Assembly: GCA_003254905.1 (NCBI GenBank)
Contig: QANU01071322.1
Span: forward strand, 1,916-65,915
Direction: 5' to 3'
Source of the DNA: Nissolia schottii
Taxonomy: Eukaryota; Streptophyta; Magnoliopsida; Fabales; Fabaceae
DNA length: 64,000 bases
Within the stretch, counting starts at the first letter, position 1; every line of letters begins with the position of its first letter. Shown here piece by piece: positions 21,851 through 32,900 of the stretch. The notes beneath the pieces are model-generated. The model saw only the letters and a list, made by a program, of their open reading frames with translations, was not told the DNA's origin and did not search any database. Both the position numbers and the translations under genes were made by a program.

Positions 21851-22763
21851 CTTTTTGCAACATTTTATGCAATCATATTTATTAATATAATTTTATTATT
21901 TAATTTAACCCTAATCTAAAGAGTCCCTAGGACTCTCCCACACTCACTCTCATTTCATCTGAATAATGTGAGAGAGCTTTGTTGGCATTTTTCTTTTTGT
22001 TTTTTGTTGGTAAAATGTCATATATTAGTGATAGACCTGCCTGTGTATTTTTTTATCATAAAAAATAAAAAATAAATATTAAAATAAAATAAAATAAAAT
22101 ATGCAATTTTTAATTTTTCAAAAATAATCATAACAAAGTATTATTTTTGTTAATAACTTAATTTCTTAATATAATAATATTCTAAAGTAAAAAACTAACA
22201 TATATATATATATAAAGGTATTTCTTAAGAGAAGGGAGAAAGTTTAACAGAATATATAACATTTACTATATAACAAGCAAGAGTGTATAAATTCAATATG
22301 AATCAAAAAGAAATTTTCAATAAAGAATCGAAACTCTAAAGTTGCAAGCTGCTGGGTTATGCCCATGAAGAAACAGATCAAAAGACAAATCTGAGCAACG
22401 TGAATATCCTTTATGTGAGAGGAAAATCCAATTTTCATCCATTGATTTTATCATTAAGAAACCAAAGTCCATATCCCAAAAAAGTTTGCTCAACTTTGCT
22501 ATGTATATCACCAATTCGCTTGCTTAGTATGTGATAGTAAGATCATAAACATAATATATGGCATTTGACCAACAAAAAACAAAAAGGAAAATGCCAGCAA
22601 AACTCTCTTACATTATTCACATGAGATGAGAGTGTGAGTGTGGGAGAGTCCTAGGGACTCTTTAGATTATGGTTTCTTTAAAAAAAAATTAAATAATAAA
22701 ATTATATTAATAAATATGATTGCATAAAATGTTGCAAAAAGTAATGCTAGTCTAGTGGATAAG
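21828..22763. mobile_element. Large foldback element with about 200-base arms
   Basis: Left arm 21828-22027 and right arm about 22551-22763 are inverted copies at roughly 90% identity. Matching words include 'ttatccactagactagcatt', 'atgcaatcatatttattaat', 'agagtccctaggactctccc' and 'tttttgttttttgttgg'. The loop of about 520 bases has two overlapping minus-strand frames that I do not recognise. The outer end of each arm is the D-arm part of a tRNA-like sequence; only the left side continues into the B-box. A diverged single arm lies at 38336-38440. Confidence 0.85.
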
Positions 22764-23460
22764 TTAATTTTTTTAGTAAACACAAATGAATATTTGTGAG
22801 TAAACAGGCCTAACAGGCTTTCGTAATAGCCTGGGCCTAACCTTTTTACTGAAACAGGATATGCCAGGTCAGGCTATTAACAGGACAGGCCAAGCGTTGG
22901 TACCTGGAAAGGCCAACCACATCATCGGAAAACTTAATAAAACATAATTGAAGGGCATCGCGATAGCAAATTGGCATTGCTAAGGCGATCTGACATCGTC
23001 ACAACGGTAGTGGACCGCCTTAGTGCTTCCAATACCAAAGTAGTGGCGCTAAGGCCTACTACCCTAGACCATCCCTAAAAAGAGTGGCTACCTACCCTAA
23101 GTAAAAACATTTCATCTTCACAAAAAGAGAGAAAGAAGATGAGCAAGAAACTCCACGCTTGAGGGAGGAATCTCAAGCTCTGAGCAAGTTATAGAGCTAT
23201 GGGGGAGCTCTATATATAGGCGAAGAGACGGGCCCTTCTCTTGGCCCAAGGTGTCACGACTAAGGTTTTTGGTGACTCCCGTGTCACTACGGCGCGCTGA
23301 GCGTGCTACAACACATCTCTTATTTCGTGTTACTGCAGCGCTGTAGCGCGTCACTACAACGTAGTGGGAGTGCTGCAACGCGCCTTTAAAACTTTGGGTC
23401 TTCATATTTTTCCCCCTATGAGGGGGATCCACAGCTTGGGCTTTGCCCATGTGTCTTATA
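22764..23460 (-). mobile_element. Probable LTR or retrotransposon-derived segment
   Basis: The minus strand shows a GC-richer region, then a TATA-type 'cctatatatagagctcc' at about 23206-23222. After it come 'gctctataacttgctcagag' and a 'ctttctctctttttgtgaag' leader, an LTR U3-R-U5-like succession. Upstream (22800-22920) 'caggcctaacaggc' and 'aacaggacaggcc' words repeat. The 110-codon frame across it has no domain. There is no coding region to name the family. Confidence 0.4.
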
Positions 23461-24230
23461 CCTCAGGGCGACGACGGTCATCGATTTGGGCTCAATACCA
23501 TCGGTTAAGGAAAAAGGACCCTTTTATGGATATTTAAATTTATAAAATAAGAAACTAATAAACTTCTAAAGTTATTAAGTTAAGAGGAGTACAAGTTTTG
23601 AGAAATAATACTAAGAATCAAAGTTCAAAATAATGTTCAAGGTTTGTATGTTATATTATTATGACTTGTTATATACTTGTGTATATTATATACCAATGCC
23701 TTTACTGTATACAGCATGCCATGTTCATCTATGTCAAGACACATTTAAAAGCAATCCTACTATAGGGTATAAGATTTTCATAATCAAATGTACATGAGCC
23801 TTAAAATTGTGCACTCATTTCATAATATGACCCATGTAGACTAAGGACAAGAACGATGTCATTGCATGAATCCTAATGAGAAATTATGTATTTCTAACCC
23901 CTAATTTTCCTACTTGTCTTTATATGTTGATGGAGTTGTGAAAGTGAATGGAGCACCAAACAACGCTTGGTTGAAAACACTAGTTATGTTTTTGTAGTTT
24001 ATGGTTTGGATATTTAAAGTAATTTCAACAATATTATAATGATATTATGTTTATTGTTACAAAGATTATATTACTGTTTATGGCTCCTGTTGGTTTCCCA
24101 ACTTATCTTGTTGTATTAAAACAAAAATTATCCATACTTTAAAAGGCTTTTTCTTAAACAAAGTTCTACAAAAGCATAGGTAACAACCCTTAAAGGCCAC
24201 ATTACAGCTTAAGTGTAGTTGAAATTTTTG
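23461..24230. other. Gene-free AT-rich stretch
   Basis: I see no supported gene or identifiable element between the LTR-like segment and the CACTA element. Confidence 0.4.
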
Positions 24231-25285
24231 GGATGTTACAGAAAAACGTTCTATAAGGGTTTCTTTTCGCAACACATATTAATTGTTGCATACGAATGCT
24301 TTTGGCAACACTTTTGGTTGTTGCCTATTTTTTGCTTTTTGTTTTTTTGCCTCTATGGCAACATCCAAAATGTTGCATATATTCCAGACACTATAGACAA
24401 CATGTTTCAATCGTGTGTTAGTGAAAACTTATGTCAACACCAAAAGTGTTGCATATTCTACATACTATAAGCGACGTGTTTTCTCCATTGTGTTTGTGTA
24501 CACCTACTACGGGATTCAAAGGGTTGGCTTTACCGATATCAAAGGCAACGTTGAACCTTTAAACAATAGTTTTGAAGCATTGTGCAAACAAGTATTTTTT
24601 TATAATAATCGCTTATTTTAAACAATTTTTGTTTTACTATTTTAATGTTTGTGTTAACAAACAATCAATGCATTTAAAATTATGAACAAGTACAAGTGAA
24701 AAGTACTGTATATGTTAAAAGGTGTTTATTGTTTACACCAAAACTTAAGATCAAGGTGAAAACTAATAATCCAATCGTTGTTCTTAATGAGCAACACAAC
24801 CAAAAATATAAAAAACATTAAAGCTAATAAAAAAGGTTATACATTGACATAGCATTCCATCTTAAGTTGTTGATATCATATATGCATAAAATAAAAATTA
24901 ATCTCCTTATCCACTCGACTACTTCATTTGGATGCATGATCTACAAGATTCTCGTGTAGAACACAAAATTAGGTAGCCATGAGTAAAGACAACACACATT
25001 TATTTATCTATCAAATAGTAGTGCGCTGAACATTGGACACAAATGCAATAATGATGTCCAAGTCAGCTGGTTATCCGATGTACACCCTTGAGTAGTTTAA
25101 ATGTGCACCCAGTTATAACTTCTAGGTGTAGGTCAATTAGTTAATTTTATTAAATATTATTTTAAAAATTACACGAATAACCTCAGATGAAAAGTCCCAA
25201 ATGTAAATTAGCTCTTCGTCGAGATACAAATCCTAAAATTGTAGTAATAAATAATTAATTTGTAAAAGGAAATAAACTAATATTT

Positions 25286-25644
25286 TGTAAAAATAATTAA
25301 TTTTATTAAAATGAAAAAAATGTAATGCTAAACAAGATTACATGTGAGAATCAAAGATGATTTTGAAATTTCTTTACTAAAATCTACCATTAAAGTTAAT
25401 ATGAACCAATACAGTTTTGTAAATCAAGCCAGATGAAAGATGAAAGTTCAATCTCAATCGTAGTGCAAAGTTACTAACCCACCAATTTATAATTCTCCAT
25501 ATAAAATGAAGAAAAAAAAATGCAATCCTAAACAAAATTACATGTGAATCTTATGAACCAAAGAAAGTGACAAAATTTCCAAAAATTTACACAATAAGCA
25601 GCCAACACTTCAAGCACAACTAAAAGTAGGTGCCAAGTGAACTC

Positions 25645-25687
<43 letters not shown>

Positions 25688-26055
25688 NTGTAAAAATAAT
25701 TAATTTTATTAAAATGAAAAAAATGTAATGCTAAACAAGATTACATGTGAGAATCAAAGATGATTTTGAAATTTCTTTACTAAAATCTACCATTAAAGTT
25801 AATATGAACCAATACAGTTTTGTAAATCAAGCCAGATGAAAGTTTAATCTCAATCGTAGTGCAAAGTTACTAACCCACCAATTTATAATTCTCCATATAA
25901 AATGTAAAAAAAAAATGTAATCCTAAACAAAATTACATGTGAATCTTATGAACCAAAGAAAGTGACAAAATTTCCAAAAATTTACACAATAAGCAGCCAA
26001 CACTTCAAGGCACAACCAAAAGTAAATAACATTTCTCTTGGTGCCAAGTGAACTC

Positions 26056-26087
<32 letters not shown>
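25286..26087. repeat. 400-base direct duplication joined at a single N
   Basis: Copy 1 (25286-25687) and copy 2 (25689-26087) begin with the same 'tgtaaaaataattaatttta' and both end in a (CT)n tract. Between them is one ambiguous base at 25688. Copy 2 lacks 'gatgaaa', has 'gtaaaa' for 'gaagaaaa', and carries an extra stretch of about 16 bases ('aataacatttctcttg') before 'gtgccaagtgaactc'. The copies otherwise match almost perfectly. They may be a true tandem duplication or two haplotypes or contigs joined in assembly. Confidence 0.9.
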
Positions 26088-26091
<4 letters not shown>

Positions 26092-26514
26092 AATCAAGTT
26101 CATTACCAAATAAGTTTCATAAGGCGAAAGAAAATGCTCAAAATCAAAGTAAACAAGACGTCATTCAAATACGCAAACAAATGTAAATAACTAGAAGCTA
26201 AACAAATAACAAAAAAAGAAGCAAGAAGATGAATAGAAAGAAGAAAAGGTTGCAAAGCATTCGATTAATCAATATAGAAATTAGAGTGTATTATTACTTA
26301 CTCCTCATTTGGATAATTACGCTCTGATGCAGAGGAACAGGTACGGTCGCTGTTTTTATCCATATTTGGTGCACTAATTTGCATCAGTTGGAGAGCGCAC
26401 TAGTGCCATCAACTCCTCAAAGCTCACACCGTGGCTTTTTCAACCACAACCTTCACAATATTTTCTAATCCCGAATGGTTTTTTCAAGCAAAATATTAAA
26501 AATAGATTTACATA

Positions 26515-28740
26515 TCAATTCAAATTAAAACTTACAATGACACTCTTAGTTTCGGGATCAAATTCCTTTCCTTTAGTTTTTAATGCAAGTTGCAATGAAT
26601 AAGTCCACTTGGTTGACATCCCCATTAGTCTCATTTGCGAAACGCTGCAACAAAATGAAAACAAAGTAAGATGTTTTGCAGTTAGTAAAACTACTAATAA
26701 GTTTTCAAGCTTAATTAATGCCAAACACTCCCGAACTCTAAGCAATATACACACGTCCCATGAAAATGGTAAGTCATAAGTATAATTAAAACTTAGATAT
26801 AAACTTGTGATTTTGATCTCACTAGCACTTCCAGAATCCTCCAATAAGAAATCAGTTGTTTGAAAATTGGAATTGGTGCAACTTCAGGGTGAGATTCTTG
26901 TACATGGCTCCAAATCCAATGCTTCTTGTTAATATAAGTCTTATGTCTCCTCCATGCATCTTATATTCCTTCAAGGACCCACTGGTCTCCGCTCATGGGA
27001 ATGGTGTATTTTGACTATGGAAAACACCACAAATGACATTAATCTAAGTTGAAATTCCATACGATAAGTTTTCAAACCTAATATTTCATATAATGTCAAT
27101 TTGCACAAATGATAGCCTCGGTTGGAATAGCCACTTGCTCATATTAACTCCTTTTAATAGCACCCAAAACAAGGCCATGTATTAGTCACTAACTTGAGAC
27201 AAAGAACCCAAACTTTACAAAACCAAGAGATTCAATAATTATTTTTTCTTGCTATTCAAGGCTCTCAAAGAGAAAAAGGATCAAGGGATTCGAAAGGCAT
27301 AGTTAGAAGATAAATTACACCATGTACACCTAAGAACTCACAAATCCACTTATAGCTATCTAAGACAGGGACCCCAACAATTCCAAGAGCATAATAACCA
27401 AAACAACACAAAAGAAAAATATAGGTAGAAAATGATAGAAAAGCATAATAACCATGTTTTAATATACAGAACAGTTCCTCACTACCGTGCATGTAAAATG
27501 ATAGAAAACAATCTTACACATGCCTGAATATATGTCAAAATATTTTCTTTGCAGAGGTCTAGAACAACTTGAAAATTAGTATAGAGCAATGGGAAAAATT
27601 TTGCATTTCTAGCAATCGTCCCCAAGAAACTGATCAATACATTGAGACTCTCTTGTCATTGGGTCTCACTACTGCTCCTTCCTCAAAAAGTTCAAATGCT
27701 TCATGCAAATCGGCTTGACTTATTCAACATAGTTTGCATACCTTCATGCAAATATCTTGAGCAAATTGTTAGGCATTCTTCAGCCAAATTTTCCTCTGCA
27801 ATTGAACCTTCTGGATGGCTTCTATTACCAACACAAGACTTCAACTCACACACATCTCTTTCCCTAGGATACATCTACTGAAATATAACTGGGCCACCCA
27901 ATCTCACTTCATTTGCGAGATGAATAAGCAATTGAAGCATTGTATCCAAAAAAACATGGGGGGAATATTCTCTCAAGCTGGCAAAGTGTTTCTGCATTCT
28001 CTGCTTCCAAGTGATCCAGTTCTTCTACGGTAATAACTTTCTGACATAAGCACTGAAAGAAAGAACTAAGACAGAATCAAAGGGATAGAAACATGATTAG
28101 GAATTATGCTTTTTATAGGTATTTGCAACAAGTAATACAAAATTAAATGAGCATCGTGTGTCTTATAGCCCGGTATTTTTCTTTCAGTTGCTTGCACACA
28201 ATGACAGATACTTGACGCGCTACCGTCTAGAAACTTCGCCAGCTTCAAGACACCACAAAATAGAGACTTTTTTTTGCAGTTTTCATAGAATAACGTGCTC
28301 TTGCAAACTTAGCAGACTTTCCACCATTTGCCTCCTTTGGTTGAAGGTTTTTTTTTTTCCTTATGCCCATATGTTTTAGGTCTAAGCAAGCATTTGCTTG
28401 ACCTTTTGTTTTTCTCGGGATATCCAACAGAGTTCTAACAATATTATCACAATTTTCTTTTTCTATGTGCATCATATCAAGGTTATGGCATAAGGGGTTA
28501 TGCTTCCAATATGGAAGCTGGAAAAATATTGACCTCTTTTTCCACGGACCATCATTTTTCCAATTCAACGAAGATTTCATTGCTACTCAATGCTTGTGGT
28601 GGGGATCTAAATTCTGTTTTTGATTAGCAGACCTTCCATTAAACCTCTATTGATGATTCTCGAATACAAAAATTCGATGATCTGTATAACACACCTTTCA
28701 ACTAAGTTTTAGGTAGGTCGAACAAGTTCCATAATTACAA
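26515..28740 (-). pseudogene. CACTA/TNP2-type transposase pseudogene
   Basis: In minus order, the TNP2 domain (about 28580-28250) reads 'WKKRSIFFQLPYWKHNPL', 'CHNLDMMHIEKENCDNIV' and 'DLKHMGIRKKK'. After a frameshift in an A-run near 28268 the frame continues 'FCGVLKLAKFLDG' and 'GYKTHDAHLILYYLLQIPIK'. A DUF4218-like part (about 28060-27640) gives 'CQKVITVEELDHLEAENAET', 'LCQLERIFPPCFF' and 'PEGSIAEENLAEECLTICSR'. Near 26990-26515 'WRRHKTYINKKH' and 'LALKTKGKEFDPETKS' resemble the plant transposase-24 domain. TNP2-type proteins bind the element ends and cut them. Several stops and frameshifts and a missing N-terminal part make it inactive. Confidence 0.85.
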
Positions 28741-30240
28741 GAAGGACAAGCCAACTTTCCTCTGGTGCTCCAACCAGAAAAAGAGAGCAAAAACGAGAGA
28801 GAAGAGAGACACCATAGCCACTACAGCTACAACAACCAGAAAATACGCCCTCCCCCGCATCAGAGGGCGTCCACAAAAATCACTTGGTTCTCAAGCTCCA
28901 TAAGCAAAATCACCCACACAAGGGCTTGGATTGGGAGACAAGGTCGTTCACCTCTCACAATCCAACCCTCATAAACCCCCTTGTCACTTCCATTCATCCA
29001 TTTTTCTTCCTTTATTCCCAAAATAAGCTTACAAACCCAAAATCTCATCTCAATCATCTTGCATTTTATGTTTTAAACTTGTTTTATCAAAAACGGTTTA
29101 AATCAAACAGTATCACCTTAAATGCCTGATACTAATCACATACACTATCTCCTATGAATCATCTATATTTAATTACATTCCTATAATGGCAATTAACATT
29201 CTAATCAAGATATTCCAGGGAACATTACTGTAATACCTTAAAACTTACATTTTTGTCCTTTATTCTGATGCCAACAAGACCCAAATGACATGTTTCATCT
29301 ATCTAAACCCTCCCTCCGAATACAACTCCAAACTATTGCAACCCGAAGGGAAAAACCCACACCCCAAAATTTAAAATTCGAGAAATAACGCAATTTCAAC
29401 ACAAGAAAATAAATAACAAGCACTACAATCCCTAATTAAAAAACTGGTCCGAAATAGGCGAAGAGATTGAGAGAGTATAGAACCTGTTTACGGTGATGGA
29501 AACCAATTTTGGGTCTTGATGGTGGAACCACATTCCTCCTTGTGCGGCGATGGAGACCGGCTCTTGATGGCAGAACCACGTTTAGGTTTCTCTGCACACA
29601 ACAAAGCCAAAGAACGCGTCTTGATGGCAGAATTGAATGAGAAAAGCAGATGACTAGAGAGAAGGACCACGCGTGGAAGAGAGAAGCAAACTGTGATGTC
29701 ATGTGATGTGATGTGAGTTTCTGAGAGAGAAGAATGTGATGATCGATTGAGTTTAGCGATGATTAAGAACTCGGGGATAAGTTTTAGGGCTTTAGAAGGT
29801 TCTGATAAAAAAATTCAAGCGTTAGAGTGGGGAACTTTAATTTTTCGGGGTCAATTGTTTAATCTTAAATTTCACGGCAACTAGAATTTTAGTAAGTATT
29901 TTGGTTTTCACCAATGTTTTTGTTTTGTTTAGAGATACATTAATTTTAGGCAACGTGTTAAGGCTGTCTTTAATTTCTTAAGACAATGCTTTTGAGTCCT
30001 CGTTATAAATGTGTTGCCTAAACATATGAACTAAACACAACATTGATAAAAACATTGTATAAATTCATTTGCACAACTTTTTTTACACCTTGGAGTGATC
30101 ATCGTTGGTGAAAGCTAAACATGCAACACTTTTAAAATTTTGTCAAAAATAATGTTGTAAAAAGGTAAAAAATTGAAATAACGCCTACAAATTTTTGCCT
30201 AAAGTATAACATGAAATTTTGTTTATCATTTTTATGATTA

Positions 30241-32900
30241 CCGTGACAACAATCTTCCACCCCTTTGTGTTTTTATTGAATAAAATAGAATAGTATTAGT
30301 TGTACTCAAAGAATAAGAACGGTAGTGCCATGAACGAGCGGAAGAAGAGGTTCGGGGAGAGCTTCACCATCTTCAGGGTTGTGAGCTCATCCTGTGATGA
30401 TCTTTATCAAGAAGCAAAGTGCCGATATGAAATCCTAAGTCCCGAGAGACGACGGCAAAGAAACATCAGCGACGACATCTCTTAAGTGTGAGTTAAGGTT
30501 CCTTAAAAGGAACTTGGGCCACGGCCCAATAGAAAAAAAGGCCTGCCTTTAGTCCAACAAGTTTGGCCGATGCATTTATTCCTTTTCACTGAATTTTTAT
30601 CTCTTCTGACACGTTTTCAAACATTTTACCATTTAGTACAACCAAAAACACTGATTATCGTGCGCGAGGGGTGAAATCCATCGATTTGAGCTTCGAAGGG
30701 CCCAAACGGCATGACTTCATGCGCGCGAGCCCAACTCCCTTCTCAACTCTTTTTACCAATACAACAACTAATAAAGGTATATAAACACGTAAAAGGTTTG
30801 TGAGCTAACCAATATGGGACTGGAGTTTTTGAAATACATAAGCTTTAGCTTTGTTCTACCTCTCCCAAATACATAAGCTTTTGAAATACAAGAATAATCT
30901 TACACATTCTGAAAAATATTATCAGAATCATTGATAAAAATTATGAAAGCTGCTTGATAAAACAAAGATGATATACATGACTTACTTGTTTACTCAAATG
31001 TTATACTCCATATATCACATTACTCTATAACAACTAATTTTAGCAAATTTTAACTAATATTTTTGGACAAAAGATCTATGTGAAAAAGATATTGATACTA
31101 AAGTATGTAAATTTTCTGTGCATGTGAGGGCAGTGGAATTGAAATTATTCAAGAGTTCTGCTACACGTATACCAAAAACCATACACCATACATAACCTCA
31201 TACTTATATATATAAAGTTTGTGTTTTAACTCATGTAATATTTTTGCACTTAATTAAATATAGTTGAGAGTATCATTTACAAGTTTGTAATGTTCGTGCA
31301 CTCGTGAAAATAAAGTTTGTGCATTATTAATAGTGTACGAAATTGAGTGTACACGTAACATTCTTGATTATTCATATACCAATGACAAGGAACCCCCTTT
31401 GTTTTTTCTTCCACGGTAACGTTGCCTAGAGAAACACATGCATTCTTAGAAAAACATGAGACCAAATCAAAGAATATGGAAGGTCCAGTTATGGAGACTA
31501 ATTCACAATTATCGGGAAAAAGTTAAAGTCAACACATAAGAGAGTTATTTTTTTGGTAACGTCACATAACATAGTTTGCAAACAAATTGGAATTTTTTTT
31601 TGTTTGTGTTTGATCAGTAGGGTAGAAATAGGTTAGGTTGCTTTATGAGGGACTTAACGCATCGATTTAACTAGTTATACTATATTATTAGTGTTATTAT
31701 TATTATTATTATATAAATCGATTATATTATATTATTACATTCACAGGACTATTAAATTTTATGAATGGTTAGGAACTATTAAATAAGCATTTTGACATTA
31801 TAAAGTTTTTTAGCCTATTTAAATGTAAGTTTTTCACTTTATTTTAATATTTTATTGTCGCACGCGCAAACTACTTAATAAGCTTGCAAGTCACACCAGA
31901 NAATGATTAAAAATCTACTCTAAATTTAATACCCCGACACACTTGGAGGCTCTGTACGGTTAAAAGAAAAAAATTGGCTTTAATTATGAAACAAATAGCG
32001 CATGCTTAGGAAAGAGACGTTGATTTTTTAAGGGTAGCTAGCTATACATGCATTGGCCAAAACAAGCTTTACCCCAAACATAGAAAACCAATCAAACATG
32101 CTGTGCTAGAAGAAGCCTGTGTGGCCCACGTGAAAAGGAGAAGATGCATGTGCTGGGTCTCTATTATTATAAACAGACACTTAGAGGGAATTTTGAATTT
32201 CAAAAAGTAGAATTGCAGACGCGGTGCTACAAGGACCGGGACAACACATAAAACCATTATTCAAGCCTATTGACCTTTTCTTAATACAACCACCAAACCA
32301 TCATTTGGGGGCAATAAGCCGTCCAATAATAAATGTTAGGAATTACTCCCATCCTATAACATTTTTCACCCCCTCATCAACCGGATAAAAATACATACTT
32401 AGGAGTAGCACTCTCAAGTGCCCTGAATTTAATTTGAATTTTATTATATTATACGTTGAACTCACTCAGTAAAATGACTTGCATCCATATCATGTGCCGT
32501 GTATTATGTTTCAGTGGTCAATGCAGACTGTGTTTGTGTGGCTTTACCTTTAATTATTCGTCAAGAAATCAGAATTACCATTTTCTTTAACTTTGCTATT
32601 TTTTTCCCTCACCATTATGAACCATGGAGATTGAGGAAAAAAATAAAATGAATAAAACAACAACGGATATGCACATGGTGGACGTGGACTGGAAAATTTT
32701 CTATTGCACCTGTTGATGCTAGACAACTTAAAAATGGCAATGGATCAGAGGCCGCAATATGTCGAAGAGCACAACCCAATTACAATGAGATTAACTCAAT
32801 CATTGGCAAAATCTAATTGAAGATTGTGGCTTTCCAACAAACAATCAATCCTTGCCGTAGATCCAATTTGTGCTGCAGCAACCAAAGCTCGTATATATAT
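30241..32900. other. Gene-free stretch with one MITE; 3' flank of IPCS
   Basis: Apart from the MITE at 31159-31360 I can support no gene. The 61-codon frame at 30300-30485 is charged and open but matches nothing I know. A single N sits at 31902. The last few hundred bases before 32900 should contain the IPCS 3' untranslated region. Confidence 0.4.
31159..31360. mobile_element. MITE-like element 'TGCTACACGTACAC', copy 2 (inverted)
   Basis: This is the reverse complement of the 19778-19992 element. The left end 'tgctacacgtatacc' pairs with the right end 'gtgtacacgtaaca', and shared inner words include 'gcacttaattaaatat', 'aagtttgtgcattattaa' and 'cgtgcactcgtgaaaataaa'. The flanks both read 'ttc', a possible 3-base target duplication. 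Confidence 0.8.

Larger units (their letters stand above)
24231..30240 (-). mobile_element. Degraded CACTA (En/Spm) transposon
   Basis: Three things define it. A TNP2-type transposase pseudogene lies on the minus strand (about 26515-28740). Subterminal repeat zones flank it, containing 'gcaacacttttggttgttgc', 'ggcaacatccaaaatgttgc' and 'caacaccaaaagtgttgc' at 24290-24450. Related 'ggcaacgtgtt', 'gtgttgcc' and 'caacactttt' words lie at 29950-30150. A left-end 'gttacagaaaaacg' near 24236 resembles an eroded 'cactacagaaaaacg'. Multiple short subterminal repeats around a TNP2 gene are typical of CACTA elements. The right terminus and the 3-base target duplication could not be found, so the borders are approximate. 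Confidence 0.65.

Noticed and set aside
23118..23450. A 110-codon minus-strand frame
   Set aside because: It overlaps a TATA-type word and leader of an LTR-like segment and has no recognisable domain.
30300..30485. A 61-codon charged plus-strand frame just outside the CACTA element
   Set aside because: No homology recognised and no splice or promoter context; too short to support as a gene.
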